This document shows, one piece after another, positions 48,248 to 56,617 of a stretch of 63,663 bases of DNA. The notes beneath the pieces are model-generated. The model saw only the letters and a program-made list of their open reading frames with translations. It was not told the origin of the DNA and ran no database searches. Source of the stretch: an uncultured Bacteroidota bacterium (GTDB lineage: Bacteria > Bacteroidota > Bacteroidia > Chitinophagales > Chitinophagaceae); the NCBI GenBank assembly GCA_903831575.1, contig CAIKYB010000031.1, positions 1 to 63,663 on the forward strand, read 5' to 3'. A program made the position numbers and the translations under genes. Numbering within the stretch: position 1 is the first letter of the stretch; the number at the start of each line of letters is the position of its first letter.

Positions 48248-48319
48248 TACCACGTACGGGACTCGAACCCGTGATTCCTCCGTGAAAGGGAGGCGTCTTA
48301 ACCTCTTGACCAACGCGGC
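48248..48319 (-). tRNA. tRNA-Glu (UUC)
   Basis: The minus strand folds into a cloverleaf. The acceptor is GCCGCGT/ACGTGGT with G-U pairs at 1-72 and 4-69. A D arm with GGTCAAGAGG follows, then anticodon stem CCTCC/GGAGG with loop CTTTCAC (anticodon TTC), and a T arm CGGGTTCGAGTCCCG. CCA is not encoded; the discriminator is A. It has its own promoter and terminator. Confidence 0.93.
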
Positions 48320-48337
48320 AAATTGATTTTCGGACGG

Positions 48338-48369
48338 CAAAGATAAGATTGTGTAGGTATGCATCCAAA
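48338..48369 (-). promoter_or_regulatory. tRNA-Glu promoter
   Basis: On the minus strand TTTG, 20 bp, TATCTTTG: a full-consensus Bacteroidota promoter ending 18 bp before the tRNA. The 17 bases CTTATCTTTGCCGTCCG are identical to those at rRNA promoter P1. Confidence 0.85.
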
Positions 48370-48479
48370 TTTTTTAGTAAAATCAAAAAATAACCTCAAT
48401 AAGATCATCCTTTTTTATTATTATCTAGAGTTATAGCTGCTGTCATTTAAAATAATGTCTTTTTTCATTCTTTAAAATG

Positions 48480-48487
48480 TAAATTTG
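48480..48487 (+). promoter_or_regulatory. -7 element TAAATTTG before gap
   Basis: TAAATTTG fits TAnnTTTG and lies 37 bp before the GAPDH start. No TTTG at N19-20 upstream. Confidence 0.35.
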
Positions 48488-48524
48488 CCTCTCAAAATTT
48501 ATTAATCAATTTCAAATATTAGTT

Positions 48525-49535
48525 ATGAGTACGGTTAAAGTAGCAATTAATGGATTCGGTCGTATCGGACGTCTTGTTTTTCGTGAAATTTACAATATGA
48601 ATGGCATTGATATCGTCGCCATAAACGACCTTACTAGCCCAGCTGTGTTAGCTCATTTATTAAAATATGATAGTGCCCAAGGCCGATTTTCCGAAGATGT
48701 AAAACATACGGAAAATTCTATTGTTGTAAACGGACATGATGTGAAAATTTATGCTCAAAAAGATCCCGCTCAAATTCCTTGGGGCGCACACGATGTTGAT
48801 GTGGTTATAGAAAGTACTGGTTTCTTTACAGATAAAGACAAAGCAGCCGCTCATTTAACGGCCGGCGCAAAAAGAGTCGTTATATCCGCTCCAGCAACTG
48901 GAGATTTGAAAACAGTCGTATTTAATGTTAACCACGCTATTCTTGATGGAAGCGAAACTATTATAAGTTGCGCAAGTTGTACAACTAATTGTCTCGCTCC
49001 AATGGCAAAAGTTTTAAATGATCATTTCGGAATAGTAACGGGAATAATGAGTACGATTCACGCCTATACAAATGACCAAAACACTTTAGATGCACCACAT
49101 CCAAAAGGAGATCTTCGTCGTGCAAGAGCTGCATCAGCGAATATCGTTCCAAATAGTACCGGCGCTGCAAAAGCAATTGGTTTGGTATTGCCTGAATTAA
49201 AAGGAAAATTAGATGGCGGCGCACAACGTGTCCCGGTTATTACAGGTTCTGTTACAGAATTGTATTCAATTCTGGAAAAGCCTGCTACTGTTGATGCAAT
49301 TAATTCAGCCATGAAAGCAGCTAATAATGAAAGTTTTGGCTACAACGAAGATGAAATTGTGAGCAGCGATGTTATTGGCATCCATTTTGGTTCTTTATTT
49401 GATGCAACACAAACAAAAGTGATGACTGTTGGAGATAAACAAATGGTTAAAACGGTGAGCTGGTACGATAATGAAATGAGTTATGTATCACAGTTAGTAA
49501 GAACCGTGAAATACTTCGCAGGATTGATTTCGTAA
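48525..49535 (+). CDS. gap: Glyceraldehyde-3-phosphate dehydrogenase, type I
   Basis: A 336-residue phosphorylating GAPDH. NAD site [14 protein letters not shown], catalytic Cys in [12 protein letters not shown], and [15 protein letters not shown] at the C-terminus are all present. It converts glyceraldehyde 3-phosphate to 1,3-bisphosphoglycerate, and its product is used by the Pgk encoded next. It also takes the glyceraldehyde 3-phosphate released by DeoC, whose gene lies 2.4 kb downstream. Confidence 0.96.
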   Translation: MSTVKVAINGFGRIGRLVFREIYNMNGIDIVAINDLTSPAVLAHLLKYDSAQGRFSEDVKHTENSIVVNGHDVKIYAQKDPAQIPWGAHDVDVVIESTGFFTDKDKAAAHLTAGAKRVVISAPATGDLKTVVFNVNHAILDGSETIISCASCTTNCLAPMAKVLNDHFGIVTGIMSTIHAYTNDQNTLDAPHPKGDLRRARAASANIVPNSTGAAKAIGLVLPELKGKLDGGAQRVPVITGSVTELYSILEKPATVDAINSAMKAANNESFGYNEDEIVSSDVIGIHFGSLFDATQTKVMTVGDKQMVKTVSWYDNEMSYVSQLVRTVKYFAGLIS

Positions 49536-49543
49536 TATGAAAT

Positions 49544-49632
49544 GTTTCAGAGGTTTCTGAAGTTCAATAGTTTCAATCAGTTTGGCTTATTTAACTTCTG
49601 AAACCTTTTGAACTTTTGGAACCTTTTAAACC
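49544..49632. repeat. Long imperfect hairpin, GGTTTC family (gap-pgk)
   Basis: The left arm (49544-49580) reads GTTTCAGAGGTTTCTGAAG and on; the right arm (49593-49632) reads AACTTCTGAAACCTTTTGAA and on. The reverse complement of the right arm matches the left over most of its length, so a stem of over 30 bp with mismatches can form around a ~12-nt loop. It ends 7 bp before pgk. Confidence 0.7.
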
Positions 49633-49639
49633 TGATCTC

Positions 49640-50836
49640 ATGTCAAAATTTTCAAATTATAATTTCTCTTCTCAAAAAGTATTGGTGCGTGTTGATTTCA
49701 ATGTTCCCCTAAATGAACAATTCGAAATCACAGATGATACACGTATGACAGCAACGCAACCTACAATAGAGAAAATATTGTCTGATGGCGGAAGTGTTAT
49801 TTTAATGAGTCATCTCGGAAGACCCAAAGATGGCCCTACTGATAAATATTCTTTAAAGCATTTGGTTAGCCATTTGAAATCATTATTGGGTGATGTGAAA
49901 GTTGAATTTACAAATGATTGTATCGGACAGGAAGCTATTGACAAGTCAGCCACATTAAAATCCGGAGAAGTATTGTTGCTTGAAAACTTACGTTTTTACA
50001 AGGAGGAAGAAAAAGGAGATAAGTCATTTGCCGAAAAATTAAGCAAGCTTGGCGATGTTTATGTTAATGATGCGTTTGGAACTGCACATCGCGCTCATGC
50101 GTCAACGTCAGTTATTGCAGATTTTTTTACTTCCGATAAAAAAATGTTTGGATTATTAATGGAAGCTGAAGTGGTAAGCGCAGAAAAAGTTCTGCATAAA
50201 GCAGAAAAACCATTTGCTGCAATTATAGGAGGAGCAAAGGTTTCCGACAAAATTCTTATTATAGAAAACTTATTAAACAGAGCTACAGATATTATAATTG
50301 GTGGTGGAATGGCCTATACTTTTTGGAAAGCTCAAGGTAAACAAATCGGAAATTCACTTTGTGAAGATGATCGTTTGGAATTGGCTTTAGAAATCTTAGC
50401 AAAAGCAAAATCCTTGGGAGTAAATATTCATTTGCCTGTGGATAGTACTATCGCTGATAAATTTGCAGCAGATGCTCAAACATCCAATTGCGCAAGTGAT
50501 CAAATTCCTTCAGGCTGGATGGGATTAGATATTGGGCAAAAAGCAATTGCTGATTTTAGCGAAGTGATTTTAAAAAGCAAAACCATTTTATGGAATGGCC
50601 CAATGGGTGTTTTTGAAATGAAAAAGTTTCAAAATGGGACAAAGTCAATTGCGTTAGCTGTTGCAGAAGCCACTTCCAAAGGTGCTTTCAGTCTTGTTGG
50701 TGGTGGAGACAGCGTCGCGGCCATTAATAAATTTAATCTTGCAGATAAAGTAAGCTATGTGTCAACTGGCGGTGGTGCAATGTTGGAATATTTTGAAGGA
50801 AAAGTATTACCTGGAATTGCTGCAATAAAAAAATAA
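49640..50836 (+). CDS. pgk: Phosphoglycerate kinase
   Basis: A 398-residue glycolytic kinase making ATP from 1,3-bisphosphoglycerate. N-terminal [18 protein letters not shown], the hinge [20 protein letters not shown] and C-terminal [12 protein letters not shown] are diagnostic. The ATG at 49640 (MSKFSNYNF) is used; the longer frame begins with TTG inside the hairpin repeat. It is followed by the 26-bp palindrome at 50840. Confidence 0.95.
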   Translation: MSKFSNYNFSSQKVLVRVDFNVPLNEQFEITDDTRMTATQPTIEKILSDGGSVILMSHLGRPKDGPTDKYSLKHLVSHLKSLLGDVKVEFTNDCIGQEAIDKSATLKSGEVLLLENLRFYKEEEKGDKSFAEKLSKLGDVYVNDAFGTAHRAHASTSVIADFFTSDKKMFGLLMEAEVVSAEKVLHKAEKPFAAIIGGAKVSDKILIIENLLNRATDIIIGGGMAYTFWKAQGKQIGNSLCEDDRLELALEILAKAKSLGVNIHLPVDSTIADKFAADAQTSNCASDQIPSGWMGLDIGQKAIADFSEVILKSKTILWNGPMGVFEMKKFQNGTKSIALAVAEATSKGAFSLVGGGDSVAAINKFNLADKVSYVSTGGGAMLEYFEGKVLPGIAAIKK

Positions 50837-50839
50837 TCA

Positions 50840-50865
50840 TAGCCCACCATTTAAATGGTGGGCTA
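50840..50865. repeat. 26-bp perfect palindrome, second copy
   Basis: A perfect palindrome with arms TAGCCCACCA and centre TTTAAA, 3 bp after the pgk stop. It is a sister of 149-174 (inner GG replaced by CA, with the compensating change on the other arm). A further 12-bp palindrome TATTGCGCAATA follows at 50872-50883. It probably acts as a terminator. Confidence 0.7.
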
Positions 50866-50935
50866 ATTGAATATTGCGCAATAAATCAAATTCAACAATT
50901 ATCGCTATTTTTATTCTTACATAAAAATCAACGGA

Positions 50936-51808
50936 ATGCATCAAATTCCAGAATCAGAGTTAATCATCAACAATCGCGGCGCCGTTTATCATTTGGATCT
51001 TCGCCCTGAAGAGCTAGCCGATACCGTTATTTTAGTAGGCGATCCGGAACGCGTGAAAAAAGTAAGCAAGTATTTCGACAAAATAGAATTCCAATTACAA
51101 CACAGAGAATTTATTACGCATACAGGCTATATAGGGAACCAAAGAATCTCTGTAATGTCTACAGGAATTGGTCCAGACAATATTGATATTGCCATCAATG
51201 AATTAGATGCATTGGCTAACATTGATTTCGAAAGCAGAACGATTAAATCAACAATAAAAAAATTGAATATCATTCGTTTCGGAACTTCAGGCGCATTGCA
51301 GGCAGATATTCTAGTGGATAGTTTGGTTGCATCTACCCATGGTCTTGGATTTGATAATCTGATGAATTACTATGATTATGAAAAGTCTGAAGATGACAAC
51401 AATTTGATTGCTTCATTTTTGCAACAGACACAAATGGATACATCTATAACAATGCCCTATGTTTTTAAAGGAAGTGAATTATTAATTAATAAATTGGGGG
51501 ATGATTTTTTTAAAGGCATTACAGTTACTGCACCTGGATTCTATGGTCCTCAGGGAAGGGAACTCCGTTTGAAATCAAGAAGCAGAGCTTTAATAGACAG
51601 ATTAACGGACTTCGCTTATGACGGAAGTAGAATTGCAAATTTCGAAATGGAATCATCTGCTATTTTTGGCTTGGGAAAATTACTGGGGCACGAATGTTTG
51701 AGCATTAATGTCGTTGTTGCTAATCGAGTTGTTCAACAATATTCAAAAGATAGTAATGCAGCAGTGGAAAAAATGATTGAAAAAGCGATTGCTGTTATAC
51801 TTTCATAG
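50936..51808 (+). CDS. Nucleoside phosphorylase (uridine phosphorylase-like)
   Basis: A 290-residue member of the PNP/UDP phosphorylase family. ILVGDPERVKK is the phosphate-binding start, RFGTSGALQ the central loop, and NFEMESSAIFGLGKLLGH the ribose-binding Met-Glu segment. It cleaves nucleosides to base and (deoxy)ribose 1-phosphate. Base preference is uncertain; the wording is closer to uridine phosphorylases. With DeoC downstream it would feed deoxyribose phosphate to glycolysis and free pyrimidine bases to the locus at 12-23 kb. Confidence 0.85.
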   Translation: MHQIPESELIINNRGAVYHLDLRPEELADTVILVGDPERVKKVSKYFDKIEFQLQHREFITHTGYIGNQRISVMSTGIGPDNIDIAINELDALANIDFESRTIKSTIKKLNIIRFGTSGALQADILVDSLVASTHGLGFDNLMNYYDYEKSEDDNNLIASFLQQTQMDTSITMPYVFKGSELLINKLGDDFFKGITVTAPGFYGPQGRELRLKSRSRALIDRLTDFAYDGSRIANFEMESSAIFGLGKLLGHECLSINVVVANRVVQQYSKDSNAAVEKMIEKAIAVILS

Positions 51809-51814
51809 CAGTAT

Positions 51815-51910
51815 GTTTAAGTAGTTTCAAGATTTCATAAGGTTAACAGATTCGCATTTCTTCAACATTTTAACCTTTTCAACATTTTAAACCTTTGAAA
51901 CCTTTTAAAA
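51815..51910. repeat. Imperfect hairpin, GGTTTC family (phosphorylase-deoC)
   Basis: The left arm has GTTTCAAGATTTCATAAGG; the right arm has AACCTTTTCAACATTTTAAAC and CCTTTGAAACC in the opposite sense. Pairing is less perfect than in the gap-pgk element. Confidence 0.55.
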
Positions 51911-51943
51911 TGCCTTATTTTTATAAATCATCATAATGTAAAC

Positions 51944-52849
51944 ATGATAAAAAATATTCCAGATTTTACAATATCTCCACGAATAGATCAAGTAGGCATA
52001 GAAGAACGTGCATCAAGATTTACCAAACGAAGCATAAAAAATGAAACGAAGATCAATGGGCTGAAGTTGGCTTTGAATATGATTGATCTGACTACTTTGG
52101 AGGGAAAAGATACAGATGGCAAGGTGATGCAGCTTTGTTACAAAGCAAAACATTTGCACGATAGCTACCCTGGGTTACCTACAGTAGCTGCAGTTTGCGT
52201 ATATCCGTCAATGGTAGGTGTAGCAAAAAAAGCATTAGGCGATTCTGGTGTTAAAGTGGCTTCTGTAGCAACCGCTTTTCCAAGTGGACAGTCAACAAGA
52301 GATATAAAATTAAGAGATACTAAATTTGCAGTGAGTCAAGGTGCTGATGAAATAGACATGGTTATTTCCAGAGGGAAATTTCATCAGGGGGAATACAATT
52401 TCGTCTTTGATGAAATCGCTGCAATTAAACAAGCCTGTGGCAACGCAAGATTAAAAGTAATTCTAGAAACGGGAGAATTGGGTAGTTATGACAAAGTGAG
52501 AAAGGCGAGTGATATAGCGATGTATGCAGGCGCCGATTTTATCAAAACTTCCACTGGGAAAATTTCTCCCGCAGCTACAATGCCAGTCACTTTGGTGATG
52601 CTGGAAGCGATAAGGGACTTCTATTACAAAACAGGAAAGAAAATCGCTATGAAGCCCGCAGGCGGAATATCAAAAGCGAAATTAGCTTTACATTACTTAG
52701 TAATGTTGAATGAAGTGCTTGGAGAAGAATGGATGAATAATGAATGGTTTCGCTTTGGAGCAAGCAGCTTGGCTAATGATATTTTGATGCAATTAATGAA
52801 ACAGAAAACAGGAGTATACCAGTCAGCTGATTATTTTTCAAATGACTAA
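51944..52849 (+). CDS. deoC: Deoxyribose-phosphate aldolase
   Basis: A 301-residue class I aldolase splitting 2-deoxyribose 5-phosphate into acetaldehyde and glyceraldehyde 3-phosphate. The Schiff-base Lys lies in ADFIKTSTGK; AFPSGQ, DEIDMVISRG, KVILETGEL and KPAGGISK are conserved. It is about 40 residues longer than the short E. coli type, mainly at the N-terminus. Two aldehyde dehydrogenase genes lie downstream, able to oxidise the acetaldehyde. Confidence 0.94.
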   Translation: MIKNIPDFTISPRIDQVGIEERASRFTKRSIKNETKINGLKLALNMIDLTTLEGKDTDGKVMQLCYKAKHLHDSYPGLPTVAAVCVYPSMVGVAKKALGDSGVKVASVATAFPSGQSTRDIKLRDTKFAVSQGADEIDMVISRGKFHQGEYNFVFDEIAAIKQACGNARLKVILETGELGSYDKVRKASDIAMYAGADFIKTSTGKISPAATMPVTLVMLEAIRDFYYKTGKKIAMKPAGGISKAKLALHYLVMLNEVLGEEWMNNEWFRFGASSLANDILMQLMKQKTGVYQSADYFSND

Positions 52850-52875
52850 AGAAAATTCAGAGTGAATTTTATTTA

Positions 52876-52914
52876 GTTCAAAAGGTTTCAAAGGTTCCAT
52901 TTGTTCAATAGGTT
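52876..52914. repeat. Left arm of hairpin split by the S23 gene
   Basis: GTTCAAAAGGTTTCAAAGG and on; its reverse complement matches the right arm at 53332-53371 over about 30 of 40 positions. The S23 gene lies between the arms. Confidence 0.7.
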
Positions 52915-52930
52915 TGAAAAAAGAACCTAT
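52908..52930 (+). promoter_or_regulatory. Small hairpin covering the S23 start codon
   Basis: ATAGGTT pairs perfectly with AACCTAT (7 bp, 9-nt loop); the last two bases of the second arm are the A and T of the ATG at 52929. The hairpin could hide the start codon from ribosomes. Confidence 0.4.
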
Positions 52931-53321
52931 GTCAACAATAAAAAGATTTGAAGAAATAATATCCTGGAAAGAAGCGCGAGAATTAAATCGGGTTTTAAGG
53001 AAGTTAATCAAGGAGAAAAGATTTGAAAGAAACTTTGGTTTGATTTCTCAAATAGAACGTTCGGCTGGTTCCATTATGGATAATATTGCCGAAGGTTTTG
53101 AAAGAGGAGGGAATAAAGAGTTTATTCAGTTTTTATACATTGCTAAAGGCTCGTGTGGAGAATTGAGGTCACAAATCTATAGAGCTTTAGATGATGGTTA
53201 TATTAGTAAAGAAGAGTTTGATTTCATTTTTACTTCTTGTTTAAGAATAAGTAATTTGATTCATAAAATGATTGAATATTTAAAGAAAACAGCAATAAAA
53301 GGTCAGAAATTCAATGTTTGA
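52929..53321 (+). CDS. S23-type four-helix-bundle protein
   Basis: A 130-residue protein of the four-helix-bundle family first met in 23S rRNA intervening sequences (S23). RFEEIISWKEARELNRVL, QIERSAGSIMDNIAEGFERG and FIQFLYIAKGSCGELRSQ are typical, with the conserved NIAEGF segment between helices. The ATG at 52929 is preferred over an in-frame TTG at 52914. It has no metabolic link to deoC or the dehydrogenases around it and sits between the two arms of a long inverted repeat, like S23 genes inside rRNA helices. Biochemical function is unknown. Confidence 0.85.
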   Translation: MSTIKRFEEIISWKEARELNRVLRKLIKEKRFERNFGLISQIERSAGSIMDNIAEGFERGGNKEFIQFLYIAKGSCGELRSQIYRALDDGYISKEEFDFIFTSCLRISNLIHKMIEYLKKTAIKGQKFNV

Positions 53322-53331
53322 AAAGGTGAAG

Positions 53332-53371
53332 TAAACTATTGAAACCTCTTAAACCTCTTAAACCTTTGAAA
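53332..53371. repeat. Right arm of hairpin split by the S23 gene
   Basis: AACCTCTTAAACCTCTTAAA and CCTTTGAAAC, reverse complementary to 52876-52914. It ends 10 bp before the aldehyde dehydrogenase start. Confidence 0.7.
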
Positions 53372-53381
53372 CAGTATATTT

Positions 53382-54854
53382 ATGGCAAAAAAAAATAACA
53401 CCCTCAAACTCAAATTCGACAGTTCACGCAATCTTGCACCAGCGCCTGAAAGTAAAAGTGTAGCTAAAATTGCGGAGCGTTATGAATTATTTATTAATGG
53501 AAAGTTTGAGAAACCATCCTCAAAAAAATATTTCGATACCATAAATCCTGCTACAGAAGAAAAACTTTCTTCGATTGCAGAAGCAAATAATGCTGATGTA
53601 AATAAAGCCGTGGTAGCTGCAAGAAATGCATACGAGAAAGGTTGGAAGAAAACATCGCCAAAAGAAAGAGCTAAATATATTTACCGCATTGCCAGAATTA
53701 TTCAGGAAAAAGCAAGGGAACTCGCTGTTATCGAAACTTTAGATGGCGGTAAGCCAATAAGAGAGAGTCGCGACTTCGATGTGCCAACAGCTGCTAATCA
53801 CTTTTTTTATTATGCAGGATGGGCTGATAAACTGGAATATGCATTTCCTAACAGGAACCCACAGCCGTTGGGTGTAGCCGGACAAATCATTCCCTGGAAT
53901 TTTCCATTGCTGATGGCTGCCTGGAAAATCGCACCCGCACTGGCAACAGGGAATACGGTTGTATTAAAACCCGCTGAAACTACATCATTAACTGCATTGA
54001 AACTTGCAGAAATTATACAGGAAGCAGATTTGCCTCCCGGTGTTGTAAACATCATCACAGGCGCAGGAGCTACAGGTGCTGCGTTGGTTAATCATAACGA
54101 TATTAATAAAATTGCGTTTACAGGATCAACTGACGTGGGAAAAATAATTCAAAAGGCAATTGCAGGCACAAATAAAAAAGCCACACTTGAACTGGGAGGG
54201 AAAGCTGCTAATATTATTTTTGATGATGCGCCGTTAGACCAAGCTGTAGAAGGGGTTATCAATGGCATCTTCTTTAACCAGGGCCATGTTTGTTGTGCTG
54301 GATCAAGATTGTTTGTACAGGAATCTGTTTATAAAATCGTATTACAAAAATTAAAAGACAGAATGGAGTCGCTAATCTTAGGAGATCCATTAGATAAAAA
54401 CACGGATATCGGGGCTATCAATTCAAAACAACAATTAGAAGTTATTAATAAATACCTTAAAATAGGACAACAAGAAGGAGCAGAAATGTTTCAAAGTTCA
54501 TGCGCCATTCCTAAAAAAGGATTTTATTGCAGACCAACAATATTTACGAATGTGGCACAGTCAAATAGAATTGCTCAGGAAGAAATATTTGGTCCGGTAT
54601 TGTCCATTCAGACTTTCAGAACTGAAGATGAAGTAATTGAGAAAGCAAATAATACTCCGTTTGGATTATCTGCAGGAGTATGGACAGATAAAGGGTCTAA
54701 GATTTTCAATATGACCTCTAAATTAAGAGCAGGGGTAATTTGGGCTAATACTTATAATAAATTCGATCCAACATCTCCTTTTGGTGGGTATAAAGAAAGT
54801 GGTTTTGGCAGAGAAGGTGGATTACATGGATTGAGTGCGTACTTAAAAATGTAA
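53382..54854 (+). CDS. Aldehyde dehydrogenase, full-length (ALDH16 N-domain-like)
   Basis: A 490-residue NAD-dependent aldehyde dehydrogenase with the complete active site: PWNFPLL, the general base Glu in LELGGKAANI, catalytic Cys in NQGHVCCAGSR, and the EEIFGPVLS and SPFGGYKESGFGREGG motifs. Beside deoC its probable substrate is acetaldehyde. The next gene encodes a shortened aldehyde dehydrogenase without catalytic Cys; together the two match the layout of the fused protein ALDH16. Confidence 0.9.
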   Translation: MAKKNNTLKLKFDSSRNLAPAPESKSVAKIAERYELFINGKFEKPSSKKYFDTINPATEEKLSSIAEANNADVNKAVVAARNAYEKGWKKTSPKERAKYIYRIARIIQEKARELAVIETLDGGKPIRESRDFDVPTAANHFFYYAGWADKLEYAFPNRNPQPLGVAGQIIPWNFPLLMAAWKIAPALATGNTVVLKPAETTSLTALKLAEIIQEADLPPGVVNIITGAGATGAALVNHNDINKIAFTGSTDVGKIIQKAIAGTNKKATLELGGKAANIIFDDAPLDQAVEGVINGIFFNQGHVCCAGSRLFVQESVYKIVLQKLKDRMESLILGDPLDKNTDIGAINSKQQLEVINKYLKIGQQEGAEMFQSSCAIPKKGFYCRPTIFTNVAQSNRIAQEEIFGPVLSIQTFRTEDEVIEKANNTPFGLSAGVWTDKGSKIFNMTSKLRAGVIWANTYNKFDPTSPFGGYKESGFGREGGLHGLSAYLKM

Positions 54855-54868
54855 TGATTATTGTATAT

Positions 54869-54935
54869 GGTTTGTTGTTTAAAGGGTTGGTCAACTAACA
54901 ATCAACAATAAACTACAAACAAAAAACAACAAACG
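54869..54935. repeat. Imperfect hairpin, TTTGTTGTTT type
   Basis: The left arm GTTTGTTGTTTAAAGGGTTGG faces right-arm words CAATCAACAATAAAC and AAACAACAAAC. A variant of the hairpins in neighbouring gaps, with GTTGT words in place of GGTTTC. Confidence 0.5.
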
Positions 54936-54950
54936 TCAAAGAATAAAAAT

Positions 54951-55844
54951 ATGGCAACTAATAGCAGACTCGAAGTATTAAAAACATACAAAATTTACAT
55001 CGGCGGTCAATTCCCAAGAACAGAATCCGGCAGAACTTATATAGCTACTAACGCTAAAGGTGATTCGCTTGCAAATGTATGCCTGAGCTCAAGAAAGGAT
55101 TTTAGAGATGCTGTGGGAAGCGCTCGCGGTGCATTTGGCGGATGGAGTGGAAGAGCAGCGTTTAATCGCGGACAAATTTTATATCGAATTGCTGAAATGC
55201 TCGAAGGAAGAAAAGCACAATTCATAGAAGAATTGATGAAGCAAGATGCAACAAAAGTTAATGCAGAAAAGGAAGTCAATCTTTCTATCGAAAGACTTAT
55301 ATATTATAGTGGCTGGTGCGATAAATACCAACAGATATTCAGTAGTGTTAATCCTGTTGCCTCATCTCATTTTAATTTCTCTGTATTAGAACCCATGGGA
55401 GTTGTAGCTGCAATAGCACCTCAGGATACTTCGTTGATTGGATTAGTTTCAATAATGGCACCAATCATTGCAGGAGGAAATACTTGTGTGATTTCAGCAT
55501 CCGAAACAAAACCACTTTGTGCTGTCACTTTTGCTGAAGTACTGAATAGTTCTGATTTGCCAGGAGGTGTAGTAAATATTTTAACAGGGAAAGTAGCTGA
55601 GTTGTTGCCATTCTTTGCAGATCATATGGATGTAAATGCAACTTGTTATTCCGAAAAAGATGCCGCTTCGATTAAAATGATAAAAGAAAAAGCCGCACTA
55701 AATGTAAAACGTGTAATTCTTTATGAAAATAAAAAATGGATAACTGTAGAAACACAATCCCCCTATTTTATAAATGATTTTCAAGAAGTTAAAACTACCT
55801 GGCATCCTATTGAAAATATTGGTGGGGGGAAAGTGGGGTACTAG
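54951..55844 (+). CDS. Truncated, non-catalytic aldehyde dehydrogenase (ALDH16 C-domain-like)
   Basis: A 297-residue protein that covers the NAD-binding part of the aldehyde dehydrogenase fold (YIGGQFPRTESGRTY, GVVAAIAPQDTS, VISASETKPLCAVTFAEVL, SDLPGGVVNILTG). It stops before the segment that would hold the catalytic Cys; the PWN motif is also replaced by APQD. It is not simply frameshifted: only 168 bp of repeat-rich sequence follow before lemA, with no room for the missing half. A pseudo-domain that pairs with the preceding enzyme is the best reading. Confidence 0.85.
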   Translation: MATNSRLEVLKTYKIYIGGQFPRTESGRTYIATNAKGDSLANVCLSSRKDFRDAVGSARGAFGGWSGRAAFNRGQILYRIAEMLEGRKAQFIEELMKQDATKVNAEKEVNLSIERLIYYSGWCDKYQQIFSSVNPVASSHFNFSVLEPMGVVAAIAPQDTSLIGLVSIMAPIIAGGNTCVISASETKPLCAVTFAEVLNSSDLPGGVVNILTGKVAELLPFFADHMDVNATCYSEKDAASIKMIKEKAALNVKRVILYENKKWITVETQSPYFINDFQEVKTTWHPIENIGGGKVGY

Positions 55845-55848
55845 ACTA

Positions 55849-55930
55849 GTTTAAAAGGTTCAAGAAGTTTAATGAGTTGAACAGGTTGATATATTCAATC
55901 TCTGAAACCTCTTCAACCTCTGAAATCTAA
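55849..55930. repeat. Imperfect hairpin, GGTTTC family (ALDH-lemA)
   Basis: The left arm AGGTTCAAGAAGTTTAATGA and on faces the right arm TCTGAAACCTCTTCAACC; pairing is imperfect. It begins 5 bp after the stop of the truncated dehydrogenase gene. Confidence 0.6.
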
Positions 55931-56012
55931 TTTTTCGAATCTAGGAATTAAATAAAATATAACATCTAAACAATCATAAACTCCTTTAATTTTACAAAAA
56001 AAATAATAGCAT

Positions 56013-56606
56013 ATGAATACAAGTAAAATAATCTTATTAAGCTTTGTCGGATTAATCCTAATTGTGTTTTTTTGGGGATGCAATGGGTATAACGGATTAA
56101 TATCCGCAGATCAGGGTGTTAAAAAAGTTTGGAGTAACGTGGAAACGAATTATCAACGCAGAACAGATTTATACAGCAGCGTAATCAAAACAATTGAAGG
56201 GTCAGGAAATTTTGAAAAATCCACGTTGAAAGAAGTAATGGAGGCGAGATCAAAATCCACTCAAATTAAAGTTGACATCAATGACCCTGCTTCACTACAA
56301 GCTTATCAAAAAGCACAAGCCAATTTGCAAGGATCTTTCAGCAGATTAATGGCTGTAGCTGAAAATTATCCTAATTTAAAAACAACAGACGCTTTCAGAG
56401 ATTTTCAAACTCAAATCGAAGGAACTGAAAACAGGATTAATGTAGCTCGTCAGGATTACAACAAGGCAATAGAAGATTTTAATTTGAGAGTAAAACGCTT
56501 CCCAAGTGTAATTTTGGCTCGTTTGTTTGGTTATAATGAAAAGCCTTACTACAAGGCAGATGAAGGCACTGAAAAAGCTCCTGAAATTAAATTTGATATC
56601 AAATAA
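56013..56606 (+). CDS. LemA family protein
   Basis: A 197-residue membrane-anchored protein: one N-terminal hydrophobic segment (IILLSFVGLILIVFFWG), then a long helical domain with DQGVKKVWSNVETNYQRRTDL and RDFQTQIEGTENRINVARQDYN (each part conserved in LemA). Most of it lies outside the cytoplasm. It is the first gene of a LemA-TPM-TPM cluster, a common arrangement of unknown exact role in the envelope. Confidence 0.9.
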   Translation: MNTSKIILLSFVGLILIVFFWGCNGYNGLISADQGVKKVWSNVETNYQRRTDLYSSVIKTIEGSGNFEKSTLKEVMEARSKSTQIKVDINDPASLQAYQKAQANLQGSFSRLMAVAENYPNLKTTDAFRDFQTQIEGTENRINVARQDYNKAIEDFNLRVKRFPSVILARLFGYNEKPYYKADEGTEKAPEIKFDIK

Positions 56607-56617
56607 ATCTCCACTGA

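Noticed and set aside
54951..55844. Frameshift in a G6 run near 55823 truncating the second aldehyde dehydrogenase
   Set aside because: The missing catalytic half (~600 bp) is not present downstream in any frame; only 168 bp of repeat sequence precede lemA. The short form is real.
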